A stretch of DNA of 64,000 bases from Favolaschia claudopus (lineage: Eukaryota > Basidiomycota > Agaricomycetes > Agaricales > Mycenaceae): contig JAWWNJ010000180.1 in NCBI GenBank assembly GCA_037176885.1, positions 248,001 through 312,000 on the forward strand, written 5' to 3'. Under the pieces are notes generated by a model, which saw nothing but the letters and a program-made list of their open reading frames with translations, was not told where the DNA came from and ran no database searches. The translations under genes were made by a program, and so were the position numbers. The stretch's first letter is position 1; each line of letters starts with the position of its first letter. Below, in pieces: positions 33,488 to 44,723 of this stretch.

Positions 33488-34366
33488 GGCGGACGCTCTC
33501 ACACTCTCTTGTCGCCCTACCACCACCACCACCATCTCGCCAACTCGTCGTCGGCATCGCCATCGCTGTCGTTGTCGTTGTCGCCGTCGCCGTCGCCGTC
33601 GCTGTCACCGCCCCCGCTCTATCCCTCTCTCTCTTGCTAGAGTCAACACTGACGTAGCAGATCCCGCCAGCAACAACGCCCGCACAAGTTGGTTAGACAT
33701 GCGGAGGATACGGGGCAGTCTGCATGCGAGGGGTGGGCTGTATTTGGGAACCGTGGTACGTCAACAAAGTGGATGGTCTTCAACTTGCACTGACTGCTTG
33801 TCGTGATCTCAGGCACTTGTCGCGACAGCTACAACGATTCCAGCAACGAAGATCAACACGATGATAGGACAGTATGACGAGACGGATGGCCAGGAGCGGG
33901 CGTCATTGCTGTGTCGATGTGTATTGATTTATGTCTATATCTTCATTGACACCATCTAGTCGCAGGACGTTAGCTCTCTCTCTTTCTTTCCGGTCTGATG
34001 GGCGAGAAGTGTCGCCGTTGAGCGCCGAGCAAGGGTGTCGAGTGCAATCTGAATCGTAGCTGCCGTGCTGTACCATTTGTACCTATATAGTCTCAATATC
34101 ATATATTTTTCCTATAAATTTAATTCGCCCTCCCTCGATTTTAATGTACGATGCCCATGATTTGAGACGGTGCTCTGAACTTTTAAATGATTTTCATGTA
34201 TGTACTGAGCACATTAAAATGGCACATGAAAACGTCAAAAAAGAATATGATTTTGTTTGAGCGCCAGGTACATGAAAATCCGGGGACGACTGATTTTCAG
34301 AGCGTGGGTACATGAAAATCGGGGTACCAAGGTACACGATTTTCATGTGCCCGCATCTTCACAGTG
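33488..34366 (-). mobile_element. CACTA-like element, truncated copy
   Basis: Matches 57593-58445 in reverse orientation, ending in CCGCATCTTCACAGTG at 34366. It includes the subterminal ACATGAAAATC words and the same exon-intron-like segment (DPASNNARTSWLDMRRI; then GTACGT..CTCAG). About 275 bp present at the other end of the complete copy are absent: similarity starts at GGACGCTCTCACACTC within the hAT gene. The trinucleotide TGG occurs at both borders, which may be a TSD or chance. Confidence 0.7.
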
Positions 34367-35440
34367 TGGAGCGTTCCGAAAAGATTTGATGCGTAGTTCC
34401 CGCCGACTTCAAGCGCGTTGGCCGAGTTCTGGGTCTGTCGGTGGCGCGTAAAATCTGGCAGACTTTGTATTGTTCACTTTACTGATGCCTCTGTTTCTAA
34501 GACTCGTCCATGTAGCAAGAATGTCCACCCACGCGCCGAGCAGTTCGGCATCAAGTGATGAGTGACAGTATCCATCACGACAATTCTCAACAATTCGATT
34601 GCTGTAAAAGGAAGAACAATAGCAATAGGATTCCTATTGTGCATCCGAACAGGCTCTAAAAGATAGTCGTTTTGAAGCCCGGATTACGGCGAGTCCTCCG
34701 ATACCAAAATCATGCTATTTGTCGTCGAAACGAGAGAGATACGAAGGAGAGAAGAAGACGTGTTTTTGTGCTTTCTTTACATGTGATGCGACGTGGTGTC
34801 ATTACATCTGCAAACTGCTGTAATTGCGGAAATCCAGTTTTCTTGTTGGAATAGAGAGTGGTTAGGACCCGGAAAAACTCCTTTCATTACATTAGTCATA
34901 CAAAGGATTCAGAATGGCCTCAGTTATGGACTGAAAACAACCGAAAGAATACTCACACAGACATTTGGGAAGGTGGATCTTACTGTTTCAATGCTTCTTT
35001 TCGGCATCGCTGCTTCAGATATTGAGGATGGGCATCCAATGAACAATATACGCCCATAAAAATGATAGTTTACGCTTTGCAGTCAGCCGTGCTGCACACA
35101 TTGTGTTGATTACCATCAAAATCTGACTTACTAGTATCATTCTCTTTGCCATTTACCGTGCCTCCATCATGGTTTTCTAGCAAACCCTTGAGTCTTATGA
35201 AGGCAAACTATACTCAAGACCATGAACATTCAGATCTGCAAAGGAAATTCTACAAAATTCCCACAAAATAATCAAGTTTCCGGTCACTTCTGGGCATGAC
35301 GAGTACTCGAGTAGTACAGTGGCAACATACATTGAAATAAGGAAAGAAAACCCCCGGGGTTTGGCCCCAACAAGCTGTGCGCGAGACAGCCCTACCGGAG
35401 GCAGGGTACTAAAGCTTGTACTAGAAAAGAAAACCAGGCC
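34367..35440. other. No gene recognised
   Basis: Expected position of the hAT C-terminus and right end, but neither is readable here. Short frames lack motifs. Confidence 0.35.
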
Positions 35441-35469
35441 ATGAGTCGCGTGACTTTTGACAGGATATC

Positions 35470-35780
35470 ACGGGGTGTTGTCGAGATGTTGAGTTCGTTT
35501 CCGAGGCGCGCGACCCCTCTTATCGTGACATGGGACACTCGCGTGAGACGCCGAGTGAATATTTCATTCGCAAAGTGGACCTTATCAACATGGTCTATAC
35601 TATGGACGATTCAGAAATCATGTTGGAAGTCATGGACGGCGGACCTTCAACTTGGAATACAGTACCATCCTTACAACTCAGAGGTATCGCACTGTCGTGG
35701 AATTCCAAGCCGCTATTCGCTACCACGAAGACGCTTGGGTCGATGTCGAGCTCAGAGGGTCAGAAGAGGTCGGGGGCAAG
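35470..35780 (+). pseudogene. LTR-retrotransposon gag fragment, frameshifted
   Basis: Gag-like core in two frames: RETPSEYFIRKVDLINMVYT then MDDSEIMLEVMDGGPSTWNT in one, and LTTQRYRTVVEFQAAIRYHE from about 35655 in the next, so a frameshift lies near 35650. This resembles the retrotransposon gag domain common in Agaricomycete gypsy elements. No zinc knuckle or pol follows; the MULE-like MITE lies downstream. Confidence 0.6.
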
Positions 35781-35938
35781 CGTAGTCAAGAGCGTCGACG
35801 GATCTAGAGACTTGGTCCAGTTCAAAAGATGTGACGGAAGCGAGGGGGAGTCGAGTTCCGGCACAAGTATATCAAACAAAAAACTGGTGTAAGTACTAAA
35901 TTGACCGAGGGAAAAGCTACTACGACAAGAACTAAACT

Positions 35939-36490
35939 GGAATTCGAACTGACACCGGAAAGTGTGACGTCACGAGTGACCATCATCACACTTTCCGGGT
36001 CGGCTTTAATCGGCCTTCCCCACCACATGTCGGCCCTATGTTTTGAATGCCTGCCGCAAGATAGCGCCGCGCAGCGGGCCTCGCGGCGAGCGGTTGCGCC
36101 ACGCAGTGGGCCATAGCGGCGAGCGAAGCACCACGCAGTGGGCCCCGCGGCGAGTGGAAGCCCCGCGCAGCGGTCGGGGTCTGGGGTGGAAAACCCCAGC
36201 CGTCCGGGCCGGCGCCCGCAAATGTTCATCCTATTTGAAGCAAAAATTCGTTTATCTAAACTTGTGCACTCATAGGGTTCAAGTAGAATTTTATTGTTAC
36301 ATAAAAAAAAAATCGAAATTTAGACAAAAAAAGGCCCCGCGCCAGCGGAAAAGGCAGCGCCAGCGAACGGGCCAGCGCCAGCGGAAAGGCCAGCGCCAGC
36401 GAAAAGGAGGGGGTGTGGGGGATCCAATCCCCCACGTTCACGGAAAGCGTGACATGTGACGTCACACTTTCCGGTGTCGGTTCGGCCTCC
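35939..36490. mobile_element. 552-bp MULE-like MITE with 9-bp TSD and minisatellites
   Basis: Perfect 9-bp TSD AACTAAACT (35930-35938, 36491-36499). Inverted ends GGAATTCGAACTGACACCGG and, inverted, GGAGGCCGAACCGACACCGG, both followed by AAAGTGTGACGTCAC. A 9-bp TSD and GGA start suit the Mutator superfamily. The interior holds two G+C-rich tandem arrays: units around GCAGTGGGCC..CGGCGAG at about 36062-36180, and GCCAGCGCCAGCG(G/A)A units at about 36340-36412. No gene. Confidence 0.85.
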
Positions 36491-36505
36491 AACTAAACTA
36501 TGTAC

Positions 36506-36662
36506 TTATACCAAAGGTGCTCTAGGGTCAAAAATTTTGACCCTGGACCGTTTTTGCCGTGTTTTGGGCCAAGGAATTCGAATCTGTTCAGGGACCAGTT
36601 CTACATTGGGTTGAGGCCACATGTATTTATTTTAGTCCCGGAGCACCCTTGACTTATACAGG
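36506..36662. repeat. Small MITE-like inverted repeat
   Basis: Left CCAAAGGTGCTCTAGGGTCA and right, inverted, TCAAGGGTGCTCCGGGACTA form imperfect termini about 150 bp apart, with TATA at both outer edges. A palindrome AGGGTCAAAA/TTTTGACCCT lies at 36524-36544. Confidence 0.45.
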
Positions 36663-39600
36663 AAAATCGAGGCTGTGTGCGTGGAGTCATGGGGACGACA
36701 CGGGCAGATCTCGCCGTGAGCGGATGCGAACGCCGATCCGTCACAGTAGGTCCCCTCAATTCCAGTGTTGAGTCGATGGGTAGAACTCCGATCATTTCGG
36801 AATCTAACTCCGGACGTTCGCCGCCTTGTCGCCCGCTATTCGGCTCCCGCTCTGAGCAAGAATAGGAGTAGAGGGTGCATTACTCTTACTCGGACTCCGA
36901 GGGCCCGCCACAGAAGCTCGGGAAATCTGTCGGACGCTGTCGGAGGCGGCTCCGCTCCGACTCGGGCGGCGATTTCTGACTCCTGATAATCTATCCTGAT
37001 AATCTACATTGACGGCCGTGCAGCGGGGTTGAAAATGCTGATGCGCTGGTCCAGTCCGTCACAAAAGGTCACTCATGCCCCGCATACAGTACTTAAGTAT
37101 TCGTTGCGACGTATGGATCAGGTGAAAATTGAAGCTGGTTCTGTTTGTTTGACGGGGAAACAAACGCGCCAAACTTTGGGACTTGCGGGAAGCACTTTTC
37201 CCGCCATGAGTAACTTCGACCGGTGTTTGATCTCTGTGGAATATCTTGTTGTTCGAGCAAGTAGCGGAGTGCAATTGAGTCAAATTGACAATAGTTGAGG
37301 CTGTAAGTAGCGCAATTGAATGAAGTCACACGCATTTAGAGTCAAAAATCAATGCATTCAAATTTTACCAGGTACAGCAGGGCACCGTAGAATACTTAGA
37401 ATACTTGCAGGTCCTTTCAACATATCTTGAACATATCTGCATGTCAGAATTCCATCTGAGTCGGAGACCATCGAATTCTGTGATGCGTGAGCTCAAAATT
37501 GAACCCGAACTTCGAAGTTCGCGAATTCAGTGCAATGTTCAGGAGGGAAATTGAACAAGCACAACCCGAACCTCTATATCGACGGAGTCTTGAGGTACTA
37601 GAGAGCCAACTGGCTAATCTGAAGACCGCGAGAGAGACGGGGGCTTGTCGGGGACTTCGGACTTCAAAGGACGCTCTATGTACATTTTGATACCTAAACC
37701 CCGCTCGCCTGACGTCGATACCTTATGTCATTGATGTTTGAGGTCGAGAAGTTACGAGAAGTTGAACGAAAGAAGAAATTCACCTTGGAATCGCTGTCAG
37801 CCGAAGTTGAACAAGACAAGAGATTCAAGTTGAAACTTGCTTGCAAATAGCCTCCTCAGCGCATTGATATGTTTGTGTATTCGATGCTGAAATGGGCTTC
37901 GTCGATTGGGTGAGTCGAAGTTCGAATTCAACACAATAAGAAGTTGAACAAGAAACGAGTCAAACTCACGATACGTATGCCCTGCACGCCGGAAGCCAAT
38001 ATAATTGTCAGTCAGCGGAAGTATCCGACGTCCAACGTTGAACTATCAGTAGTAGAGTCTTCGTTGAGCAACGAATACTTAAGTTGAGCTTTTGACTTGA
38101 CAATCGATTTAAACTTGAAGACAGAAACTTCCTCAGAGGATAACACACTCACTGCCAAGACAATCCTGATAGTCAAAGGTAACGGTAACGAGCACCAGGT
38201 AGACGCACGGGGTGTTGAGTGGTTCGGAGGGTGTGTAGAGGTCAAGGTTCATAGGATAAGAGTGAATTTAACTTTCGGTCGTGTCTCGCAGCCGCAAATT
38301 TAAACCTCTGCCTACAATACGACCTCAGGCCAGTGTCCTATGAGCATTGAGCAACTGAGAGTGAGTGAAACCAATATAGACTATTGTCAAGGCACGTACC
38401 TAAGACAACACTTCTAGATTTGCTGCGCACTGTGCGCAGCGACAAGAGAAGTTGGTGCTGATGAGAAGCTAAGTAGTTGAAAACATGGCGCTGAGCCTGC
38501 TTGGGCGCCGCTCTTTGGGCAAAGATAATAGAGATAAGGTTGCCGAACCTTTTGAACATCCAGAGTTGGTTGATAATTCGGCGCGTTCTTCCCATATTTT
38601 TCTGAAAATGTTTTGAAATCCCCCCCATATCGAACTCAATTAGAGCCGGAGGCGTTGAACGAAGAAAGCACAGTGTGACGTAACCGTCTGGGCCGAGTCC
38701 CTCAGAGTCATTGATATCCAGGTCCTTTTCATTGCGACGGCCTCTAACTCACGATATGCATACACTGAGGCCCTTTCCCTACGACCTAAATTTCCCCCGG
38801 TCTTATATCTCAAGCTATTTCGTTCCAAGATGGGTTCAAACAAAATTAAAAAACTTCCCATTTTCCACTTCCGCTTCTCGAGATCTTGGCCATTTCTTGC
38901 CGGATTCTGCGTTTTTCAGTTTCAAAACCTCGATTTGAATACTGGGATTGAGTGCCGAAAGCACTTTACTTGTTGCAGTGAACAATTCAACCTGAGTTGT
39001 GTTTAGTCTGAACGCTGGTGTACAGTACAATTCCATTCAATCATGCACGACTGTCATAAATAGTTGTACCGGGCTACACAGTATGTACAACACATGGTAT
39101 GTAGTCGTTCGACCAAGAAAGCATCCCTGCGGAGGTCCTCACCGGGTACAAAACACGATTCGCAAAAGATATCGGTCTAATAACGTACCTGGAAAATGTC
39201 TTGCCGATTGCCTCCCACTTGGCAGGATCTAGAGGATCGGTCGAGTCATTCAACCCGCAGGCGGAGCGGTGTCAGTTCAAATTTTTTAGCAAGGCCTTTG
39301 CAAAAATACGGAAGCCGATCAACGTGAACTGCATTCGAAAAAAATAAATACTGTTTGAAGCTTCACTGGCCTATAATCGATATATAATCGTTCAGCGATG
39401 CTCGAATATCAGAGGTCGCAGCGGGTGAATGCCCATGTATCGAGATGCGCGGTCGACGGCGTGCCGGGGCGGGGTGTGGGTGGTGAATGCGGCGGGTTGT
39501 GTGATACTGAGCGCAGCGAGGAGGGTGGAAGAAGCGATAGCGGCGGTATGTGAAAGAGTACGGGCTGAAATTTCGAAGAGGGTGGGTTGAAGATGCCGCA

Positions 39601-40671
39601 TTTATACTAGTTGTAATGCGGGACCTGAGGTCGGCGGCGGAGGCAGCGACAAGTGAAGGTCGGATCGGCAGAGACGACAGCGTCCGAGCATCAGTGCTGC
39701 ACGAGAGAAAGCAGAAGAGGTACGGGAGAGGTGACGATGCGGAAGAGTGCGCTGGCGGAGGTGAGGAACTGAGGAATCAGTCAGCATCCAGTTGCGAGGA
39801 ACGGGAGGAAAAGGAGGGAGTGGGGGGAGAACGTTAAGATATGAGGGGAGAGAGAGGGAGGCGAACGGAACGGGAGGGGAAGGAGGGTGGAAGGTTTTGA
39901 GGGAGGTGGTCAAAGAACACAAAATAATGGCGCACCAAGTACCACGCCTCCCCATCGAGACCAGGACTATCCTCGTTGCTACATCAGGCACCGCCGGTAA
40001 CCATTGTGTCGCGATATACGACAAGGTCCCTACTGTCGTGAATGTTAATGAAGCAAAAGGAGTGATAAGGTTCCTCACACCCTTCACATGCTCTCATATC
40101 ACCCTAGGTGGAGGGCTGGGACGCGCCATAAGGATTCAGAGACGCGATGGGGTTCATCGCTGTGCCTTGGAGTTGCTTTGCATGCAAACAACGCATCCAA
40201 ATCAGCATGCGGTGCGGATGTCTGACGAATCGTCGTCGAGCAGGCTGCAGATTTCGCGCGATATCGCTCCAAATTCAATCTTGTGAAAGGCACGCCAGGA
40301 CGTGTGTATCACCATTGCAGAAGGGCTATACCAGTGCTCGAAGACGGAGGAGGGTCGCGGCGGCCGTCAATGGATGGTCGATGGCAGTGGTGGAAGAGAG
40401 CAAGCAAAGAGCAAGGCAAACTCGAATGGTTTCCCAGACCTGTAACGCTGGTCTAGATGCGTGACAGTTGGGATCAAGCGGCTTTGGGCAGGTATCAGAC
40501 CAACATTGGCTATCTACTGATTATCTTTCTCCCCTCCGGTTTCATCTACCCATCTAATGATCTGCTAGCTCTATTGACCCCGCCCGTCTCTCAGCTCTAT
40601 GGCAGACCTGATATTCTTATTGACGAAAAACCTGGACCCAAATGCCTCCGCTCGGAGTCCATTGGCATCTA
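36663..40671. other. Long stretch without a recognised gene
   Basis: Numerous short frames, none with family motifs. At about 39400-39600 (minus) a frame gives ISARTLSHTAAIASSTLLAA, composition like an N-terminal targeting peptide, but nothing downstream supports a gene. Words like AACTTGAAC/TTCAACTT are frequent at 37.4-38.1 kb. I see no transposon ends. Confidence 0.3.
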
Positions 40672-40673
40672 TA

Positions 40674-41015
40674 TTGTGCCCAATGGGTATGAATTCTCCC
40701 ATTGGGTCTGAATTCACGGATTCCTGCTCGCTCCCTTCACTTTTTGCTCCCGGAAATTTCCGGCATGTATTCTACTAGTAGTAATGCATAACTCTACCAA
40801 AGAACTTGAGGATCCGTGAAGAGGAAGATATTGAAATACGTTTACCGGGGTATCAAACTCAGTGATCCCGCAACATATTGCAGCATTTTGACCTCTCTCT
40901 TCACCGTTTAAACCCGGGAAACTCGGAGAGACCTCATACAGTATGCTGGATACTTTGTACAAACTCAGATTATTTAACCGGTACGTCGTCGTCGCGCGCT
41001 GGAGGGGAGGGTTTG
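40674..41015 (+). repeat. Left 342-bp terminal inverted repeat
   Basis: Starts with a short palindromic zone (CCCAATGGG...CCCATTGGG). It carries the same 82-codon open frame as the right arm, which is a shadow of sequence identity rather than a gene. The arm could supply a promoter reading inward. Confidence 0.85.
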
Positions 41016-42741
41016 GGAGCGTGACAGTTTCAAACTCCGCTCGCTAAACGCGTCGGCACTTATTCCAAAATATTTACGCTCGGCGTCACGCATCAGGGTG
41101 GTGCCGAGATGCCGTCGCGTGACATGATGGCTCGGTGATCGTTCCAAATTGGGTGATTCACTTTCGTAGGGGCGGCGCGTTGGTCGCGCTATATTGTCGT
41201 TCCAAAGGCTTTGCTACCTCGGTAATACGTGTCAATGTACTTGTATTTCAGTCTGAAAGCTTCACCCAATCGAAACGAGCCAAAATGAGGAGAATATATT
41301 GTGATTTTTCTGTATTTTCAACTGTTAGCCTCAGTTTTCGGCGGAATTTAGCGCGACATCTCTGCCAAGTAACGTGTTCAAGCTCCTGTATGTTTACATT
41401 TGAACGCAGAGAAGGTGTCCCGGGTACATCTAGTGGAGAAACAGTGAAGAGAACCCGCCGATTTCCTTTTCGGGATGTTCAACTTGACTTTGACGCGAGT
41501 TTACGCCAAATATGCAGTCTCTTTCAACATTCTGAGGATACAGAATCATCAATTGGGTCTAGTGGATTCTCCCCAAAGAGTGGTGAGAGCAGGGTGTGCC
41601 AGAATAAAGCACATCGAATTTATTTTGCTGCGTAAGTGAATGTGGAGAGCGTAAGTAGCGTAAGTACTTACGCTGGGTAAATTTACGGTAAAGATCGTAA
41701 ATTTTGTAAATCGGCCCTCGGCTAACGGTCTAGGGCTTTCCATACGCAGTATATGACGGTAATTCCATCACGCCGCTTAGCGTTGTGATCAAGATTTACT
41801 TTCTCAACTTACTGCGTCAGTCCGCGCGTTTGCCAGCGCTCAGACGCGTTTTGAGCGTGTCTTATAATAGTATGGGCATAAAAGCATATTCTACGCTTTC
41901 AAAAACGCATCTTATTAACGTGTACGACACGCAAATAGACCAACTTACATCATTCCATCAAAACAACACTGAAGAGCAATATGGGACTTGTGCGTGTGCA
42001 GACCCGTACCTACGCCCAGGATTAGGCTTAGTAGATGTATATGAGCATTCCAGCCTATCTTCTGAGTATGGGAGCCCGTTTTCGACCCCAAATAATTACT
42101 TTTTTGTGAAAACCTCGTGATTTGGAATGTGCTGCTTCCTCAGCTTCAGTAGGGATTTGAAGGAACGTTCCTGATGTCAATATTGCGTGATTTATGAATA
42201 TAGAGTACATTTTGACCCTATATACAGGAGTCCTAGCTCTTAAAGGGCATGCAGAAGTGACAAACAAGCCACTGATTCCAACTGAGTCCAATTTTCTTTC
42301 TCAAGAGCCATCAACTCAATAGAGAGTCGTTCCCCCCCAATACCTCTCTTAGTATGAGCTAGATGATGAGTTGTTGGGTCCAGAAATATAGCTGTATTGT
42401 TCCTTGAGCTCAGCAATGCACCCTGTATGTATATTGCCTTGTTTCTCACGAAAAAGGGCTTTAAAAACATTGTTTTCTTTCCAGCAGGTAACTATAGACT
42501 CAATGGCCTTGTCAATCTAAATGGTCTTCCAATTAGAGCACCCAACATGCAGGAGCGCGCGAGGGTGCAGCTTGTTTCCTAAACAGGCAACAGATTGACA
42601 GCTGATGGGATTGTGATGCCGCCTCTGCCATTTACCGTGACGTGACATATTTACTGATCAAAACGTAAATATAAGCAGATAAAGAGACTTATTTGCACAT
42701 GACATGCCGTTTGTTGACACCTCTTCGACGCGTCCCCGTGC

Positions 42742-44628
42742 ATGCCAAATGTCGACAAGAAGGAGCAGAAGATCCAAGACGCCTGCCGGCTCCTTTCTCG
42801 TCGCGTCAACAATGGGCAGAAACCGGATGTCAAGGGTCTCGCTCGCGAGCTTAACTTGCCTTACACTACTCTATATTCTCGCTTCAAAAATATTCACAAA
42901 TCGCGTTCCGAGTCCACTCGCGCTCAGCTATTCCTCTCCCCTCCTGTCGAGCATGTTCTCCTCAAATGGATTGAGCATCTCGGGGAAATTGGCACCCCTC
43001 TGTACAAAAAAACTGTCCGTCAGCGCGCTCAGCTATTACACCCACTCCACAAAAAGCCGAGTAAAAACTGGATCTATGACTTCATTAAACGGCATCCCAC
43101 CATCTCCTTCGCCAGCTCAGCCGGTCTTGATCCCAAGCGCGCAAAGGCTTTCAATGAACCTGTTGTCGGCCGCTTCTTTGACAAAGTGGAAGAACTTGTC
43201 GAGAAGCACGGCATTCCTATCGAGAACGTGTATAATATGGATGAGAAGGGGGTGCAGCGCGGCGGAGGAAAACAAGCTAGCCGCCGAAAGTATTTGTACT
43301 CGCGCAGGCAGAAGGCAAAGTACAAGCACCGCAGCGCTAATCTCGAGCTCATCACTATCATCGAAGCTGTGTGCGCTGACGGGACGAGCCTCAAGCCTGG
43401 TTTTGTTTTCCCTGGGTCAGCGCGATGTCCCGAATGGTTTGAGGAAGATGATGAGATCGTGTACGTGTTCCTACCTCCACCCGCAATCTCAGTATTGACC
43501 TCGAGATTTTTTCAGTATTGCAACGTCCACAAACGGCTGGACCGACGACTTCATTGGTCTCGAGTGGTTCAGGTTATGCTTTATCATTCCGACTCGGATT
43601 CAGATAGTGATTCGGACTCAGACTCCGAATCCAGTGACGACGACGATGCTCAGCAACCTGTCGCTCCACCGGTTGTTCCTCAGCCCTCGACATCATCCTC
43701 TCCATCTGCTGTACCTCCCCCTCCAACTTCTTCTTCTTTGCCCTCCCCACAAACTCCGTCTACCCGAGCAACTCGTTCCACCGCTGCCGCACAATCCATG
43801 CTCTCACCCACTCAATTCTATCATGATCCTGTTCTGTTCGCACGGATCCAGAACCTTGAGAATGAGCTTCAGTCCACCCGAGCACACATAGGTATGATGG
43901 AGGCGGAGATCGCATCGCAGAAGCGACAGCTCAATGAGCGTGATGCCCGGCCAAGCAAGAAGCGGAAGCTGAATGTTGAGGCCCGGATATTGACCTCAGC
44001 GGAGGGGAAGAGGTTGGCAGCAGAGAAAGAGGCGGAGAGGACGAGCAAGGCAAAGAAGAAGGCCGAGAGTGCTCAGCGACGTAAGGAGAAGGAAAATTTG
44101 CGGGAGGAGAGTCGGCGGAACAGGGAACGGGACCCTGACGCTGCCTTTACCGGTGTCCTTTCGGCCAAGAACAAAGACGACTTGAAGGATATTGCTCATT
44201 CTCTCAAGTTGTCGGAAGACGGGACAAAAGCAGTTTTATTGGAGCGCATCAAAAAGCACTTCGACGACAACCCAACAGACCGTGAAAGCAACAAATACCG
44301 CGGTCTATTCAGCCGTGCCCCGCGTGCGCAGCGTGCACAACCCCCTGCATCTCAAGACCCACCCTCCTTGCCTTCTACCTCTTCCAACCCTCCACCTCCC
44401 GAGCAGTCGATGCCCTCATCATCATCAACGTATCCATCTTTTGATTTCGCATTTCCGCCGCCCCAATTCCCATTCCACAACCACGCATTCGGGCTTCCAC
44501 AAGACCAATTGCCTCTCCATAATCCTCCTCCTACCTCTACTTCATTCGGCATGGAGATTCCATTTAATATACAAACTAATCTTCCGAATACGTACCAAAA
44601 TTACTTACATCCTTATAATTCTTCGTAG
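42742..44628 (+). CDS. pogo/CENP-B-type transposase, catalytic core mostly deleted
   Basis: DNA-binding protein of the pogo/DDE_1 class. ATG at 42742. N-terminal HTH (VKGLARELNLPYTTLYSRF), CENP-B-type HTH (LLKWIEHLGEIGTPLYKKTV, WIYDFIKRHPTISF), then the DDE core start with its first aspartate (NVYNMDEKGVQRGGG) and ELITIIEAVCADGTSLKPGF. A probable intron 43461-43515 (GTACGT..TTCAG) leads to IATSTNGWTDDFIGLEWFR; there the core stops and sequence jumps to the usual tail, so the second and third catalytic residues are gone. The tail has Asp/Ser repeats (HSDSDSDSDSDSD), a coiled coil, and a SAP-like segment (DLKDIAHSLKLSEDGTKAV). Without splicing, one frame of 628 codons stays open throughout. It cannot be an active transposase but may bind DNA. 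Confidence 0.75.
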   Translation: MPNVDKKEQKIQDACRLLSRRVNNGQKPDVKGLARELNLPYTTLYSRFKNIHKSRSESTRAQLFLSPPVEHVLLKWIEHLGEIGTPLYKKTVRQRAQLLHPLHKKPSKNWIYDFIKRHPTISFASSAGLDPKRAKAFNEPVVGRFFDKVEELVEKHGIPIENVYNMDEKGVQRGGGKQASRRKYLYSRRQKAKYKHRSANLELITIIEAVCADGTSLKPGFVFPGSARCPEWFEEDDEIVYVFLPPPAISVLTSRFFQYCNVHKRLDRRLHWSRVVQVMLYHSDSDSDSDSDSDSESSDDDDAQQPVAPPVVPQPSTSSSPSAVPPPPTSSSLPSPQTPSTRATRSTAAAQSMLSPTQFYHDPVLFARIQNLENELQSTRAHIGMMEAEIASQKRQLNERDARPSKKRKLNVEARILTSAEGKRLAAEKEAERTSKAKKKAESAQRRKEKENLREESRRNRERDPDAAFTGVLSAKNKDDLKDIAHSLKLSEDGTKAVLLERIKKHFDDNPTDRESNKYRGLFSRAPRAQRAQPPASQDPPSLPSTSSNPPPPEQSMPSSSSTYPSFDFAFPPPQFPFHNHAFGLPQDQLPLHNPPPTSTSFGMEIPFNIQTNLPNTYQNYLHPYNSS

Positions 44629-44723
44629 TACATAGTAGCTTGATATCTTTCACTAACCCCAATACATATTTGACAGTCAGATAATATTCACAACTTGTTT
44701 TGCGACACAGAGTAGCATATTGA

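Noticed and set aside
33423..33806. Arg/His-rich open frame extending the hAT protein
   Set aside because: It is translation of the CACTA-like relic and its trinucleotide repeat, shared with 58.2-58.5 kb, not a hAT domain.
36043..36459. 138-codon plus-strand frame rich in Arg/Gln
   Set aside because: Translation of minisatellite units within the MULE-like MITE.
40714..40962. 82-codon frame present identically on both arms of the long-TIR element (also 45657-45905)
   Set aside because: The identity reflects the inverted repeat itself; no start context, introns or motifs support a gene.
41135..41635. 166-codon frame in the long-TIR element
   Set aside because: No recognisable motif and no splice-consistent continuation; kept only as unannotated interior.
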